A stretch of DNA of 64,000 nt, from positions 10,364,197-10,428,196 of the forward strand of contig NC_133230.1 in the NCBI RefSeq assembly GCF_040436345.1. The letters are read 5' to 3'. This DNA is from Pagrus major (Eukaryota > Chordata > Actinopteri > Spariformes > Sparidae). The notes below the pieces were generated by a model. The model searched no databases. It was not told where the DNA came from and saw only the letters and a list, made by a program, of their open reading frames with translations. The stretch's first letter is position 1; each line of letters starts with the position of its first letter. Position numbers and translations under genes: made by a program. Of the stretch, positions 21,422 to 34,400 are shown piece by piece.

Positions 21422-24400
21422 ATGACTGACTTCTCTACAATCTACAAACTGTCCCTGGTTGCAGTTATCGGCCTCATCCAAGGTAATGTCAGAGTTTTAT
21501 CTGTCGATTTTTAAAAAGATGTCTGTCGTGTCTGCTGTGGCGTCGTCCTGGCCCAATACACGAATTAATAGTACTTATGCTTTTCTCGTGCATAGTATAT
21601 AGAGTATATTACTTAAGAGACCATCTGTATATACCAACAAGTCATTGACGTTATGCTGTCTGCCATAATTTGACAATGTACTGTTACAGTGTGCAAAACG
21701 ACTCCCAGTTAAACTGTAAAATTCAGGGTTTTTAAAGTGAAGTTAAAGTTAAAGTATATACGCCGAATTCAGCACAAGATCCAGTCAAGTAATAACATGT
21801 CGAAATTAACTTCCTATTAATCACTTATATTTAAGTTTAACATAGATTACGTTAAATTACGGTATATTTCTAAACGGAGTTTGGTGTGAAGCCCTCAGTG
21901 GATGAGCGCCCCCTCGTGGCTGAAACTGTTACACCTAGTGGCTCACGACAGAGCATCAGAGGAAACAATTCATGTCGTCTTCAACTCGATTAATTGATAC
22001 GATTGAGACATCTTAAATCCAAACAACGTAATATTACAACGAGTGAAAACAAAAGGGAAAGAGGAGGCTGAACTTTCCTCCGGTAAAAGCCGCTCAGTTT
22101 GTCAGAATACTTGTTCAAAGTCATGAGACAGAATGAGAATAAACTGCAATACTCTAAAACACTGAGAGAAACAGTTGGTTTTCTGAATATAAACCGAAAG
22201 TTTAAATATTATTTCTTGTCTAACTGTTTCTTCAAGGCCTTATGTAGCATGTTACACTTATTAATAATTATATAATAATTTATTTTGCATTCATGAGATT
22301 AATTCTGTAATAGGGTTTCGGAAGTACACTAGACACACTCTGTATCAAAATTAAGATTAATTGGTAAATATTATTGGAATTTTGGAGGGTCTCCACTGAA
22401 GAATAGTGAATTGCTGTGGACTATAATACAAGAACGTAGTGTAATTGTACTATTATGCTCCTGTGTCACTGTATTTTTGTATTATTGTAATTGAATTGTT
22501 CTCTCGGTTGTCTAAAGCCTGCAGCAGCAGCTGTCCAGTGTTGGAGTGCTGGTTTGTGCAGGAGAAGGCGGGTCGAGGAGGAGGTTTAACTGCAGCTACG
22601 AGCCAGGAGAAATCCCTGCTTCACATCAGAACAGACGCACACAGCCACAGTGCAGATTCCCAGAAGGTCCCATCTGACATCAACGCTGACAGAGTGTACT
22701 TCGTTACAGGTTAGTTCAAAATGACACACTGTACAGCGTGTTTAACCACATGTTTATTTAGGTGTGCTTGATGGTGAGTGTGCATGGAGCTTCCTGTATA
22801 TACAGGATATCATTTTGTACGCATGCACGTGTGTGGGTCTATGCTCTCTGCTGTTCATTATGTGTAGATACAGTTAGTGTCGCAAATTTGTTACCAATAC
22901 AAGGTGCAAGGTTCAGTTTTATTTTCATCCTATGATACAGGATTGTACAATAAAAACCAGTAGCAGATCAAACTTGTGAAAAATATATTTATGTGATATT
23001 TATGTGAATGTCACTGGAAATAAAATAATTATAAATTACTCCAGGCACTTTTTATGCATTATGTCCTGTAAAAAATGTTTTGGGAAGGTTTCTTTTCCTA
23101 ATTTAGACAGATCTTTATTATGTTTTTGGCGACATTTTGCAGACAGGCCTAATATTTATCTCTCCATCCTTACCCTCACTAGATCGACCTCTTTCCTTTG
23201 TCAATGACAATGTTTACCCTCCTGACTCCTCTTTCCTCAGACCCAGCCGCGACTCTCTGCCATAGCTCTCTGAACCCTCCCAGGGGATCCATCGAGAAGC
23301 CCCAGTGTGAGATCAACCCCTTCCTGCCACAGCCCTCCAGCCTCAAATGGGCTGCTCCACTCACAGACTCAGCCCTAAGTCCCATATACCTGCAAGCTGA
23401 TTGGTTTTCAACTTCCTATCAGGGCCTCAACAAACAGCTGACGGTTTCCAGTATCACGCGCGCTCCCAAGGCTTCCAAGGAGCACGATGGTAATGACTGA
23501 TGTCACAGAAAACCAGTTGAATCGATGACCTTTATGAACGAATTATGTCTGAACTCAGTCTGTGGTTGTTTGACTCTCTTCTCTGTTTCCTCAGTGATCC
23601 TGAGTGTGACCAGTAAAACGGTCTCGGTACAAGCCAGACTTGGTGAACCAGTGCTGCTGGACTGCAACTTCTGGGTTGACCCCACCTCACCTCTATCCGG
23701 GTCGGGTTTTGCCGTAGAGTGGCGTTATCAGTTCAGAGGCGACGGCCGTTTGGTTCTGGCTTATGACGGCAAGACAGACCGCTTGGCTGACACACAGGAG
23801 AAAGGGGCCATGCTGGACATTGAGAGTCTGCACGAGAAGGGAAATGCATCCCTGGTCCTGCAGGAGGCCAAAGTGCGTCACTCCGGGCTGTATATTTGTA
23901 CGACGTATCTGCCGTACCTTGTGGCTCAGGTGGCGATGGAGCTGGAGATTGTTGGTAGGAGAAAAAGCTTGTACTTCTTGTTGTGTGATTATAGAAAAAC
24001 CTGCACAATTCTGTTTCTAACCCTGGACCTGTACTTAAAAGCAGAGTGTCCTCTCTCTGAAGCATTAATCAAATCTGGAGACGATGTTAGACTGAGTAAA
24101 ATGCTCAAGTGCACCACTGAGTGTCCATGTTGGCATTCATGCACTGTCACATACATCCTGTTATTGTTAAGTATTTACAATCAAACAGCACTGAAATAAA
24201 CTATTCAGTTAGAAAATCAAGAGCACATTGTAAGATTTTATCGGGCACCAGATTATTAACTCTTCCTCATTATCTCCCTCTTTTCTTTGCTCCTTCTACC
24301 CAGAACCTCCCTCCCTCTCCATCTACCCGTCCCCTCTGCCCCTCGCTGTTCCCGGCCAGACTTTGACCATCCAGTGTGAGGCGTCCGGCTTCGCCCCCCT

Positions 24401-25660
24401 CTCCCTGGAGCTGAGCTGGGAGTTTAAAGGCGCTGATGGGAAGTCCAGGCCTCTGGGATCAGGCAGCATTAGCGGCCACAGACAGGCCTGGGATGGGACC
24501 TTTAGCCAGACCACCCGGCTGGACCTCGACACAACCACCCTGGACCTGGGCAGAGGAGGGGAGGTCACCTGTGTGGCTGCCCATCTTGGAGGCACACGAC
24601 GGGCCAGCGTGTCCCTCAATGTCATAGGTAATTTTATTGTTTTTTATCAAATCCTTTTGGCGACAATACTAATTTGTATTTTAATGTGATTACACTTTAT
24701 AATTAGAGCAAAACCCTATCAAACTTTGCAGCCTTAAGAGATACTGAACTTTGTTTTACTGGGAATGTCTCTGCCTGCTTAGATATCCAATTATGTAAAC
24801 TCTTTGCAGAGATCATATCACTGACGCCTGCATTCAGCTACATAAGATACTTGAGCTGCTTACGATACATGACACAAGCAGTCACGACCTCAATATCATC
24901 ATTTCAAGTCATCATTTAAGATTGTGACATTTGCTGTGAAGTGACTGGTTCTCATTGAGCTAGATATTGGTAATTGTTTCCTATGGGACAGTAAAAATGG
25001 ACTTCAAGGTTAAAAAAATGTATTTTCTTGCCAGATATGCTCGTCAGATAAATGAGAATCAATCAAGACTTGAATTCTGTCATCTGTTTTTTTCAGGATT
25101 CAGCGCTCCCTCCATTGAGGACTCAATGGCAATGGTCGGTGTGGCACTAGTGCTCTACGGTCTTATCAAGTTCGTCTCTTGGACCATCACCAGCTCAGGT
25201 AGCAAATATTCCAGGAACATTGTAAACTGACAGTAATAATAATTATTTACTTTGTTGCACCAGTTCAAAAATTTGAAGATACATGAAGACTTGGTGCTAT
25301 CTTGATACAACAAAACTAAAACATACTGAAATAGAAAGTTAAAATTATACAGTATACAATACAGAGTATGGGATGAATGATGTTGAAAGAAGATTCGGTA
25401 ATATATTTTAATTTGATTTCTGTTTATGACTTTTTGTCTTTTATGTTGCTGTACATAGGCTCGGGTGAGGCTGATAAACAAGACAAGGTAAGGTTACTTT
25501 TTCAAACACTAATACAAAAAACGTATAATTCTGATTGTCTTTACATAAGTGCACTACTTGTCCACTCGTATGTTACAACCTCGGAGCTGCTCCTGGGTGT
25601 TTTGCATGTCTCCTCTCACTATTAACTTTCCACTTCTTCCACTTACAGAAAGACAAGTAA
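21422..25660 (+). CDS. tapbp: Tapasin (TAP-binding protein)
   Basis: ER chaperone that bridges class I to the TAP transporter and edits bound peptides. Exons: 21422-21482, 22518-22709, 23241-23489, 23595-23954, 24304-24627, 25097-25198, 25459-25487 and 25649-25660; total 1,329 nt, 442 aa. Exon 1 is a signal peptide (KLSLVAVIGLIQ). Exons 2-3 form the N-terminal domain, with LECWF and PQCEI as the likely first disulfide. Exon 4 is the V-like Ig domain (ends QVAMELEIV) and exon 5 the C1-like Ig domain (IQCEASGF, VTCVAAHL). Exon 6 holds the membrane helix with the family's buried lysine (LVLYGLIKFVSW), known in mammals to contact TAP. The tail ends KKDK, an ER-retrieval KKXX signal. The stretch equivalent to human LTPAQNC, which carries Cys95, reads LTDSALSP here and has no cysteine. 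Poly(A) signal candidate at 26412-26417. Confidence 0.96.
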
Positions 25661-26411
25661 GGAAGAATGAAGTCAACTGCTATGGAAGTGCGATACTGAT
25701 CCAACAAACCTTTCTGTTTTGATATCTTGGATGGGGTTCAAGAGCGGTTGTCCATCTATTCATTCAGACAGCTTTGTCATTTTTAAAACCTTGTGTGTTT
25801 TGAGTTTTTTTATAGATTGAGAGAAAAGCTTGCTTGGGATATTCAATGCTGTCTCAGTTGGTAATTTTTACTATTTTGCACATCCATTAATAATGTTTGG
25901 GGATAGACATACCGTTGTGCTTGGGTACCAGCGATAATTTTCTGAAAATGGTTTCTGCTCAATCTAAACATGTGTGTTGTTATATTTCTTTAATCTCCCA
26001 CTTTAAAGCGATATAACTGTTATATCATATTGGCCTCCCACTGTTTAAATACTGTGTCTTGTTACTTACACTGGAAAAGAGTCAGGAACTTGGAGGAATG
26101 TTAAAATGATATGAGACGTTAATGCGTCTATATGATGTGTTTATATACACATTTTAAACTAAACAAACTAAACAGTCCAAACCCACAAACAGATTTTTTT
26201 TTTGTAAATACAGAGACTATAATGTGTGTATATTGTGACTTTTTGTGTTGGATTTTTTTATAGCAGAATGACGCTTCAACAGCCTGGGCTAATGCAAAAT
26301 TAAACTTACATAGAAATGTGAAGGAAATGGTACAAGCGGGGCAAAAAAATCTACTGAAGGTAAAATTCTGAAAAGTTTTAAAATCATAAGTGAAGTCTGC
26401 ATTTTAGGTGT

Positions 26412-26417
26412 AATAAA
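26412..26417 (+). terminator. tapbp: Poly(A) signal candidate, tapasin
   Basis: AATAAA about 750 bp after the stop codon, followed by T-rich sequence. It would give a 3' UTR of roughly 770 bp. Confidence 0.5.
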
Positions 26418-26953
26418 CACATTTCTTAAAACATGCTGCTCCCGGTCTCCTGTTTATAGATGGTTGTGTCTTCTCAAACATGCTGGTGTGACACATTGTA
26501 TTGTATAGACCTTCATAATACTGCAAAGTCTGACTGTGCTAAAATACAAACTGACTACACTAGTGTAAACATTTAAGTAGTATCTGATTATCACACCAAA
26601 AAAAACGGCATCAATGAGATCGTGTGACTTCCGTTGTCTTTTTCAGAATAAAACTACAAGGTGCTTGCGCAGTTTTGTTTTTGAATGTTATTAAGACCTA
26701 GATTCCTAATAGATAATACAAATTAATAAAATGTTACATAAAGCCGAAGTGTTTTTACCCATCCACACACCATATATTCGTGATTTATGAGATTAATTGC
26801 TAAATTTTAAGCATGTTTTTCTTATGTCATGAACTGCGTGAAATCGGCGTTTCATACATTTGTTTATTTATGTAATTAAAAATTGTAGGTTTCAATTTAA
26901 TCCCTGAATTGTGACATCGATGTATAGAAAAACAACTTTAACGTTGATTTTTG

Positions 26954-27027
26954 GAAGAAGAAGAAGAAGAAGAAGAAGAAGACGAAAAAGAAGAAGAAGA
27001 AGAAGAAGAAGAAGAAGAAGAAGAAGC
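26954..27027. repeat. (GAA)n tract
   Basis: About 24 GAA units with one short interruption (GACGAAAAA), between the tapasin 3' end and the daxx promoter. It is a purine strand on the plus side. Confidence 0.95.
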
Positions 27028-27029
27028 GA

Positions 27030-27437
27030 GTCAACAGTCAACCAATGGCTAACGACATTACTAACCATACAACATCTATGAACCAATCAGAGGCATTGAT
27101 GTTGATACGACTTGAGCGGGTACACTTTCGATCTCGACTCGACATTATAGCCAAGTTGACGAGCATTGTTTTGCTAAACAGAAAGTCTGTGGGATTAAAA
27201 ATACGGGTTTCAAGTTGGTCGCGTTTGTCTAGCAAGTAATGTAACCCAAAAAAACAGCATGTGGGCTTTTCTGCGGGCTCGTTATTTTTTACTTAGCTCA
27301 CTTACTAATCACAAAGCTAACTAGCTTCCTTCTGCCCAATGCTAATGTTAGCTAACTCGAACACAGAATTGTAAATATGCGTCGCGGTGGATCATTATCA
27401 TCTTGTGTTGTCACGTCACAAAGCCCATAAACAAGAG
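27030..27437 (+). promoter_or_regulatory. daxx: Probable daxx promoter and non-coding first exon
   Basis: Two CCAAT motifs (AACCAATGG near 27,040 and AACCAATCAG near 27,082) lie upstream of a donor-like AGAG-GTCAGT at about 27,434. The daxx ATG exon has a strong acceptor at 28459, so at least one upstream exon must exist. The placement is inferred. Confidence 0.35.
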
Positions 27438-28476
27438 GTCAGTATGTGTGAATATGTAGAATGAGTGACAGTTGAAAGTTTTGTGTTTATACGCGAGCTT
27501 TTGTGTGATTTCCATGTGTCATGTAGCTTAGTGTGTTAACAAGCTTCGAGCACGTCTGTTCAGTTTCAGTTAAAGTGTTGGGAAGCGGGCGTTGCTGCCT
27601 GACTGTTCGTCTTATTTCTTAATCCATGAATGTGACGCTCATGTTTAATGGCAGCTTTGCTTGCCCATGAATGAAGGATCAATGTTAAAGCACTATGGCA
27701 AAATTCGCGAATATATAGCCGTGTTTCTGTGTGTTGACGCAGACTACGGTTAAATATTAGAAAATGTTTAATGTTATCGTATAATTTGAGCTAAAACTTG
27801 TCCTTTAATTGTGTCAAAAGCGGTACAGTATCGTGACTGACAGAGTCGGGGTCAATCTGAACAGGTTCCCGTTGGAAATTTCAACAAACCTCCTTCGCAT
27901 TTGTTTTTATGATAATAAGAGAACTTTATGAATGTTATCATCATGTAATTTGAGCTGACTTCACCTTTACTTTTTTCAAATCACTGTGCGGTAAAATAAC
28001 TTTAAACTTCGCACAATTAAAGTCAGGTTTGTATAATCTTTCAACAAACCTCTCAAGGTAACATGTTTATTAAAATACTTTTTTTTTATATTGTGGAAAC
28101 CTTTCAAATTGAAATGACATTTGGTGATGTCAGACTTCGATGAATCTTGATGTGTATTATCATGTGAGAGTTGTTTTTGTATTGCAAGTCTTTTATCCTT
28201 TTTTTGCTGCTCCAGTCACTGGTGCTGTAATAATGCAAAAACACATGCTTCAAAAGCTAAGCATCTGGATCTTGAACAGGTTTAGCAAACAACAGCAGGT
28301 TGAAAATGTCACACCATACTCGTACTGTTTTGCCACTGCTTACCTTCCTTGATGGGCAAACAAAATATTGTCCCTCCTCACATTCCACCAGAACAGTGTA
28401 AATTTCATTATGACGTTGACCTGATCAATATTCTTACTTTTTGTGTTTTCTGAAAGCAGAATAACCAACATTTTGG

Positions 28477-31400
28477 ATGGCGGTGGCTCCCGCCTCGATG
28501 GCAGATAAGATCATAGTCCTTGATGATGATGATGAAGAGGAGAGTCCTCAGCCCTCCTGTTCTGCCTCCAAGTCGTCCTCTCAGCAGCAAGCAAAAAATG
28601 TCTTGCCGCTCAAAGCTCAGCAGCCTGTCCCTACCCACATTACCCAGTCACCTTTCGCCTCAGCGAAGAAAGACGCACATGTTCTTCAGGCAGAGAATCA
28701 GAGGTTGTTCACTGAGGTGAGTTTACACACAGGTTTTAATATCAAGTGGCTGATCATTTCTAACAGTGTTTTGTTGTTGTGATTATAATTACATTGACAA
28801 TACACTGATTGTGGACTGGAAAAACTTGATACCAATGTGCTGTTGCTGTTTGTGTTCTTATTATTTTCTTCTTCCTTCCTCACGCTGTGCCCTTCCTCGG
28901 TCACCTTGCCTTCTCTTCCTTCCTGTTTTCTTTTTTCCATCCTTACAGTTTGTGGAGCACTGCTCAGCTCTCACCCAGGACTGCCCCGAGGTCTTGACCT
29001 TCCTCCAAACGAAGCATTCCAAGGCCTCCCCCGAGTATCTGTCATCCGTGGAGTTCAGGAACACCTTGGGACACTGTTTGACTCGTGCCCAGGCAAACCG
29101 TTCCAAAACCTTTGTCTACATCAATGAACTGTGCACTGTACTCAAACAGCATGCAGCCAAGAAGAGGCAGATCATCACCAAAGTTGAGCCTGGGCCTTGT
29201 ACCTCAACATCAAGTTCTATAACGTCTACCTCTGTTACACTCAAAAGTAAAGACAAGTCTAAAGATAAGATGGATAAAGAGGAGGACAGGGTGAAATCAG
29301 CAGCAGAGGATAAGCAACCATCCACCTCAGGGCTGCAGGAGGGCGAGGAGGAGAACAAGGAGGAACAGGAAGCAGAGAAAAAGGCAAAGAGAGCATCCAG
29401 GAAACAGGTTAGTGTTGAACACTAGTAGGTGTTACTGAATCGTTTTTGGCTGATGATGACCTCATAATGAAAAAAAACAGCTGCTGATTGTAGTTACTAG
29501 AATTTTGTTCGGATGATTTCAGAGGAGACAGTTTTGTTGTCAGCCAATGTCAGGTTGTCTGTGAGTCTCGAAGAGCGTGTATGCCCTTTGAACAGGCCAG
29601 TTCTGCAGTTCTTAAATATCTGTGAGGCACACACCCCCATGTCCGCTGATTGTACAGTGGATTTCAAACAACAAAACACCACACAAAACAGTTTTGTCTG
29701 TAACATGCTATAAAGGTATATAAGTGATCCCTTAACTAATACTTCACATACGTCTGATGTTTTCTTCTCCCTGCATTTTCCTTTCACTCTTGTAATACAA
29801 CTTGAGAAAATAAACAACCAGGGTCAAACATCTAAACTTTTGATCTGTAGTCTCTGTATAGACAAACACATATTACCCTTTGTGTCTGTTCTTAATTCCT
29901 CTCAGCTAGCGTACCTGGAGAACCTACTGAAAGTCTACAACGACGAGATCTGTCGCCTGCAGCAGTCCGAGCTCAGTTTAGACGACCTGGGATCTGAGGA
30001 ATCTTTATACATCCAAGAGCACAAGCTGAAACGCAAGGTCAGGCTGGAGTTTGGTGTAGTGTGGAGCTGGTATAAAAGAACAGTTATACCACGTTTTGTA
30101 ACTAGTCACACCTCTTCTGTCTGTCCTCTTCTTATGTCCAGATGATGAAGATTTATGAAAAGCTGTGTGAACTAAAGGGCTGCAACACACTAACGGGCCG
30201 AGTCATTGAGCAGAGGATCCCCTACAACAGCACGCGTTATCCGGAGATCAACAAGAAGGTGAGCTGGTTGTTATTGTTTTAAATGTTTTTTTGAGGTGTC
30301 CTGGAAAGAAACAAGCTGAACAAAACTGAGTTAAATACTGCTTGTTATTAGTGTGACTAGGTGCACCCTGTCCCTACCATCTACCATGTTGAATCATGAG
30401 TACAAAACATTACTAAGCACTAAGCAGTTGCAGACCTCGATCTTGCATGAACACCATTATTATTACTGTCTGCAGGTTTTGATTCCATTACAACTTTATT
30501 TTTATTGAGGTTTTCAAAACATTTAGAGCAGAATACAAAACACAAAATGATAGAACTTAAAAATTAGTTGATATATATTAGTGAAATTTAGAGATGTCTC
30601 AGTTATACTTTTTTGATATTATATTAGTAACTTTATTTTATATCAGCATAATAGTTTTGAACCAGGACCTTTATTTTTAACAGGTCAGATACACATTTCT
30701 TCAACTTGGAGTTAAATAAAAGTATTGAATCAGAGTCTGGATCAGATATTGATGTTAAAGAAACAGTCATCATATGTGACATCTCCTATACAGACAGTGG
30801 CAGAAGTTGTAGGGCTTTGTCAGTTTATTTGTGCATATCCCTAAAATATAAAAGTCTGACAGAAACAAAGTTACACGTGACACCAAGTCAAAGATATAAC
30901 AATGTGTCTGATGTCAGGATATGGACTGTGGTTGGGTTAAGGGGGCTGGTTTCTTTGGTATTTCTGTATCAGATATGCTTCTGATCCTGGACTGTACGTT
31001 CTTTCCTCATGTTAGATTGAGCGGTTCATCAACAGTCCTGAGGCGCACAGGAACCCTCCAGATTACCACGACATCCTCCAGCAGGTGCTGCGTGCAAATG
31101 AGCGCCACAACCTGTGCCTGAGCAGAAAACAGCTGAATCAGATCGCCCAGGAGGCTTTCAGGGAGACTGGGAGCCGCATGCAGGAAAGACGTCACCTGGA
31201 CCTGGTGTACAACTTCGGCTCGCACCTCACTGACACCTACAAAGCTGGTAGGTGAAATGAAGTCATTTGCAAAAGAACTGTGTTTACCGTGTTTACTGTG
31301 TTACTTAGTCTACATGAGCAAGTTCAGTAATTTAAATACAACGATCATACAGTGTATCCAAAACAAGATTGTTGATGAGGAGAGCTGTCTGTGATTTGGG

Positions 31401-34400
31401 TATTGATTATTGGATACGTTCAGGTAGTTTTTTGAATGTATAAAACATGATATGTGCTGTTTTTTAAGTCCACCATTATTGTCCTCCCTTTCTGTTCTTG
31501 TCCTCACTTGTTCCTTTGCTCTTTTTCATCATTCCCCTCACGTCCCCACTTTCTCTCTTTTCTCCACCTCCCTCCAAAGCCACAGACCCGGCTCTGGTGG
31601 ACCACTCGCTGCTTCGGAAGCTGCGGTCGAACAGAGAATTGGGTCTTTCACGTCTAGAGGAGGTCATCACCAAGTATGCCGTCAGGCAAGAGGACACAGA
31701 GGAGCAGGAGAGGACCAAACGACTGGGGAAAAACAGCAAAGAGAAGGAGGTATGAGAGCATCTGGGGCAGGAGGGAAATCATTACAGGTGTCTTTTGGTT
31801 TAATAATAATAATAATAATAAGTTTATTTGTATCAGGGACAATGTACAAAATAACATAAGTCTCGAGATGAGAGAAGATGCTTTGTACCAGATTTAGCTT
31901 ACTAGCTACTTTCCATCCGTAGTCCCTGGGCAGGTGAGTAAGAACAAAAAAAGAAAGGACAAAAATTGTCAACTTACATAACAGACCAAACATCCATACA
32001 GATATGCGTATATACGCCCACTCACACATCACTAACACTCATTGCTAACAGGTGTAAAACATATTTCATATCAGAATGAAATAGAAACATACAGTTATTA
32101 AAATACTTCATTCTTTGACAAAGTTAAAAATAATTTAGGTTTAAGATTAATGCTGACATGACTGGTTACTTAGGATCCATTTTTTGATGTCCCGGGAAAA
32201 AACGTTGAAGTCTGTACAGAGTTTCAGATTAGTTGGGAGATTGTTCCACGATTTAACAGATTTGAAAGAAAAAGCAGATTGGGCAAAGGCAGAGCTACGC
32301 TTAGGCATGTTACAATCTCCGCTTGAGACAGATCTTGAAGCTCTGATGGAGTGTTCAGAACGGAGTGTAACAAAGATTTTCAACGGGGGAGGAGCAACAT
32401 TATGGATTATTTTGTACACTAAACGGACATCAGAATACATCATTAAGTTATCGAAGCTAAGCATTTTATATTTCTTAAGTATTTCACAGTGATGGTACTG
32501 TTGTGATTTTCTGTCTAAGATTTTCAGGGCTTGCTTGTGGAGTGACCTGATGGGTTTCAAGACAGATGTACTTGCCTGAGACCAACAGGACATACAATAA
32601 TTATAATGAGACAAAATCATGGCATTGAAATAAGTTTTAGAGGCTTCAACAGTTAATGAATTCCTGATGTTTCTAAAGTTTGATAAGTTATATTTTAGTG
32701 TATGGCTCATTTTTTTGATATGGCTTTTGAATGTGAGAGTGGGGTCTAATATCACACCCAGGTATTTGAACTCATTAACATTTTTTATTATTTCTCCATT
32801 GACATAAATATTTGGAAAAACCGTATATGGAAAAATAATATGGATCTTCTGTTTGTTCAGCACACAGAACAGTGATATTTTTTGGGAAAGTAAGCAGCAA
32901 TAACACAGCCACCACAACACTTTTGTTTCCAAGCAAGAAATTCTAAGCATTAATCCTTATTTATGAGTCCAACACCAGATCCTGTTTCTGACGGTTCTGT
33001 TGTTGCCTTTTTCTTTTTCTTGTTCCTGACTATCTGGTCCTGTCTGATCGTCACATGTCTTACTTTCAGGGCCACAAATCAGAAAAGGAAGAAGAAAATA
33101 AAGAGGTGAACGGAGTGGCAGAGGAGGAAGAAGAAGAGGTGGAGGAGGATGAGGATGATGATGAAGAGGATGAATCATCAGACCCAGACATTGAGGAAGA
33201 GATCCAGGCCAGCACTCAGCAGGATGGACCAGGTTTGAGCAGAGATATTAATTCATAATTTCATATATATATATTTTTAATTCTAAAAATGTTATGGTCA
33301 ATCCAAAGGATGTCACCATTCTCCATTTCCACGATTTGATTTGATTTGATATGATTTTACTTTTGATGTTACTAGATGACAATTTAAACAACTGGCTTAC
33401 TCATCAAATAATCTGCCTTTGATGCAACACTGCTGCTCGTTCATTATAATAATAGTTGAAATTTAGTTTGATCGTTACCAGTTGGACACAGTTGGAGTAG
33501 AGTTAAAGTTAGTATTGACCACCAGGACCTGTATCATAAATGCTGTTATCAGACAAGGGTGGCACAGCGGGAGGAGAAAAGATTTCATTGCTCTTATTTT
33601 TTATCTTTTTCTAGATGATAATGAGAACGGGCAAGACGACAGTAACGAGGCGAATGGTACCAACAAGGAGGATCAGACAGACGAGGTGTCAGGAAGCGTT
33701 TCTGCAGGGGAAAGTGTGAAAGATGAGGACGAGGAACCGATCTCAAGTGGACTCAGTCCTCTTTCTGATGATAGCAAATCCCTAATATCACCGCTGTCTG
33801 ACGTGCCCTCCCCTAGACACAGCCCAAGCCAATCAGAGCCAATGCAGATTGACAACCACACGCAGTTATCTAATGGTAACCTTGCAGGATTAGAGGAGCC
33901 TGTGGATTCCTCCAATCATGTTTCAGTTGTGCTGGTAAGCACCAGCAAAGTCACCAAGGACCCCAATGAGGTCTCCACTGTAGTAGCCAGTAGGGTGCCT
34001 CAGCCACTCTCACCAGCAGTCATAATAGAAAAATGTCACACACAGACGACGACCAACGGTACATCGCCGCCTCCCAGCCCCAGAACAACCAGGTCGAAGA
34101 GAAAGAGAGAGGAATCATCAGGGAACTCCCGAAATACAAAGTGCATAAACACCTGTGACAGGTACCTTAAGCTTTGTTGGCATGACATTAAGAAAATATG
34201 TCAGAAGATTTTTTTATCAGTGGATCACTACCGTCTTAGATTTTGTTATATCGTGATTATGGCACAAGTCTTTTCCTGGTTTTAAAAGCTGCATTACAGG
34301 GAAGTGATGTAATTTTTTTTAACTTACCAGACTGTTCAACTTGTTCTTATACTTGCCTTTACCCACTTAGTCGTACTATCCACATTACTAATGATTAATT

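Noticed and set aside
32147-32950. 267-codon minus-strand frame as a host gene
   Set aside because: The FKYLGVILD motif and TAA-rich end show LINE ORF2 sequence inside a daxx intron.
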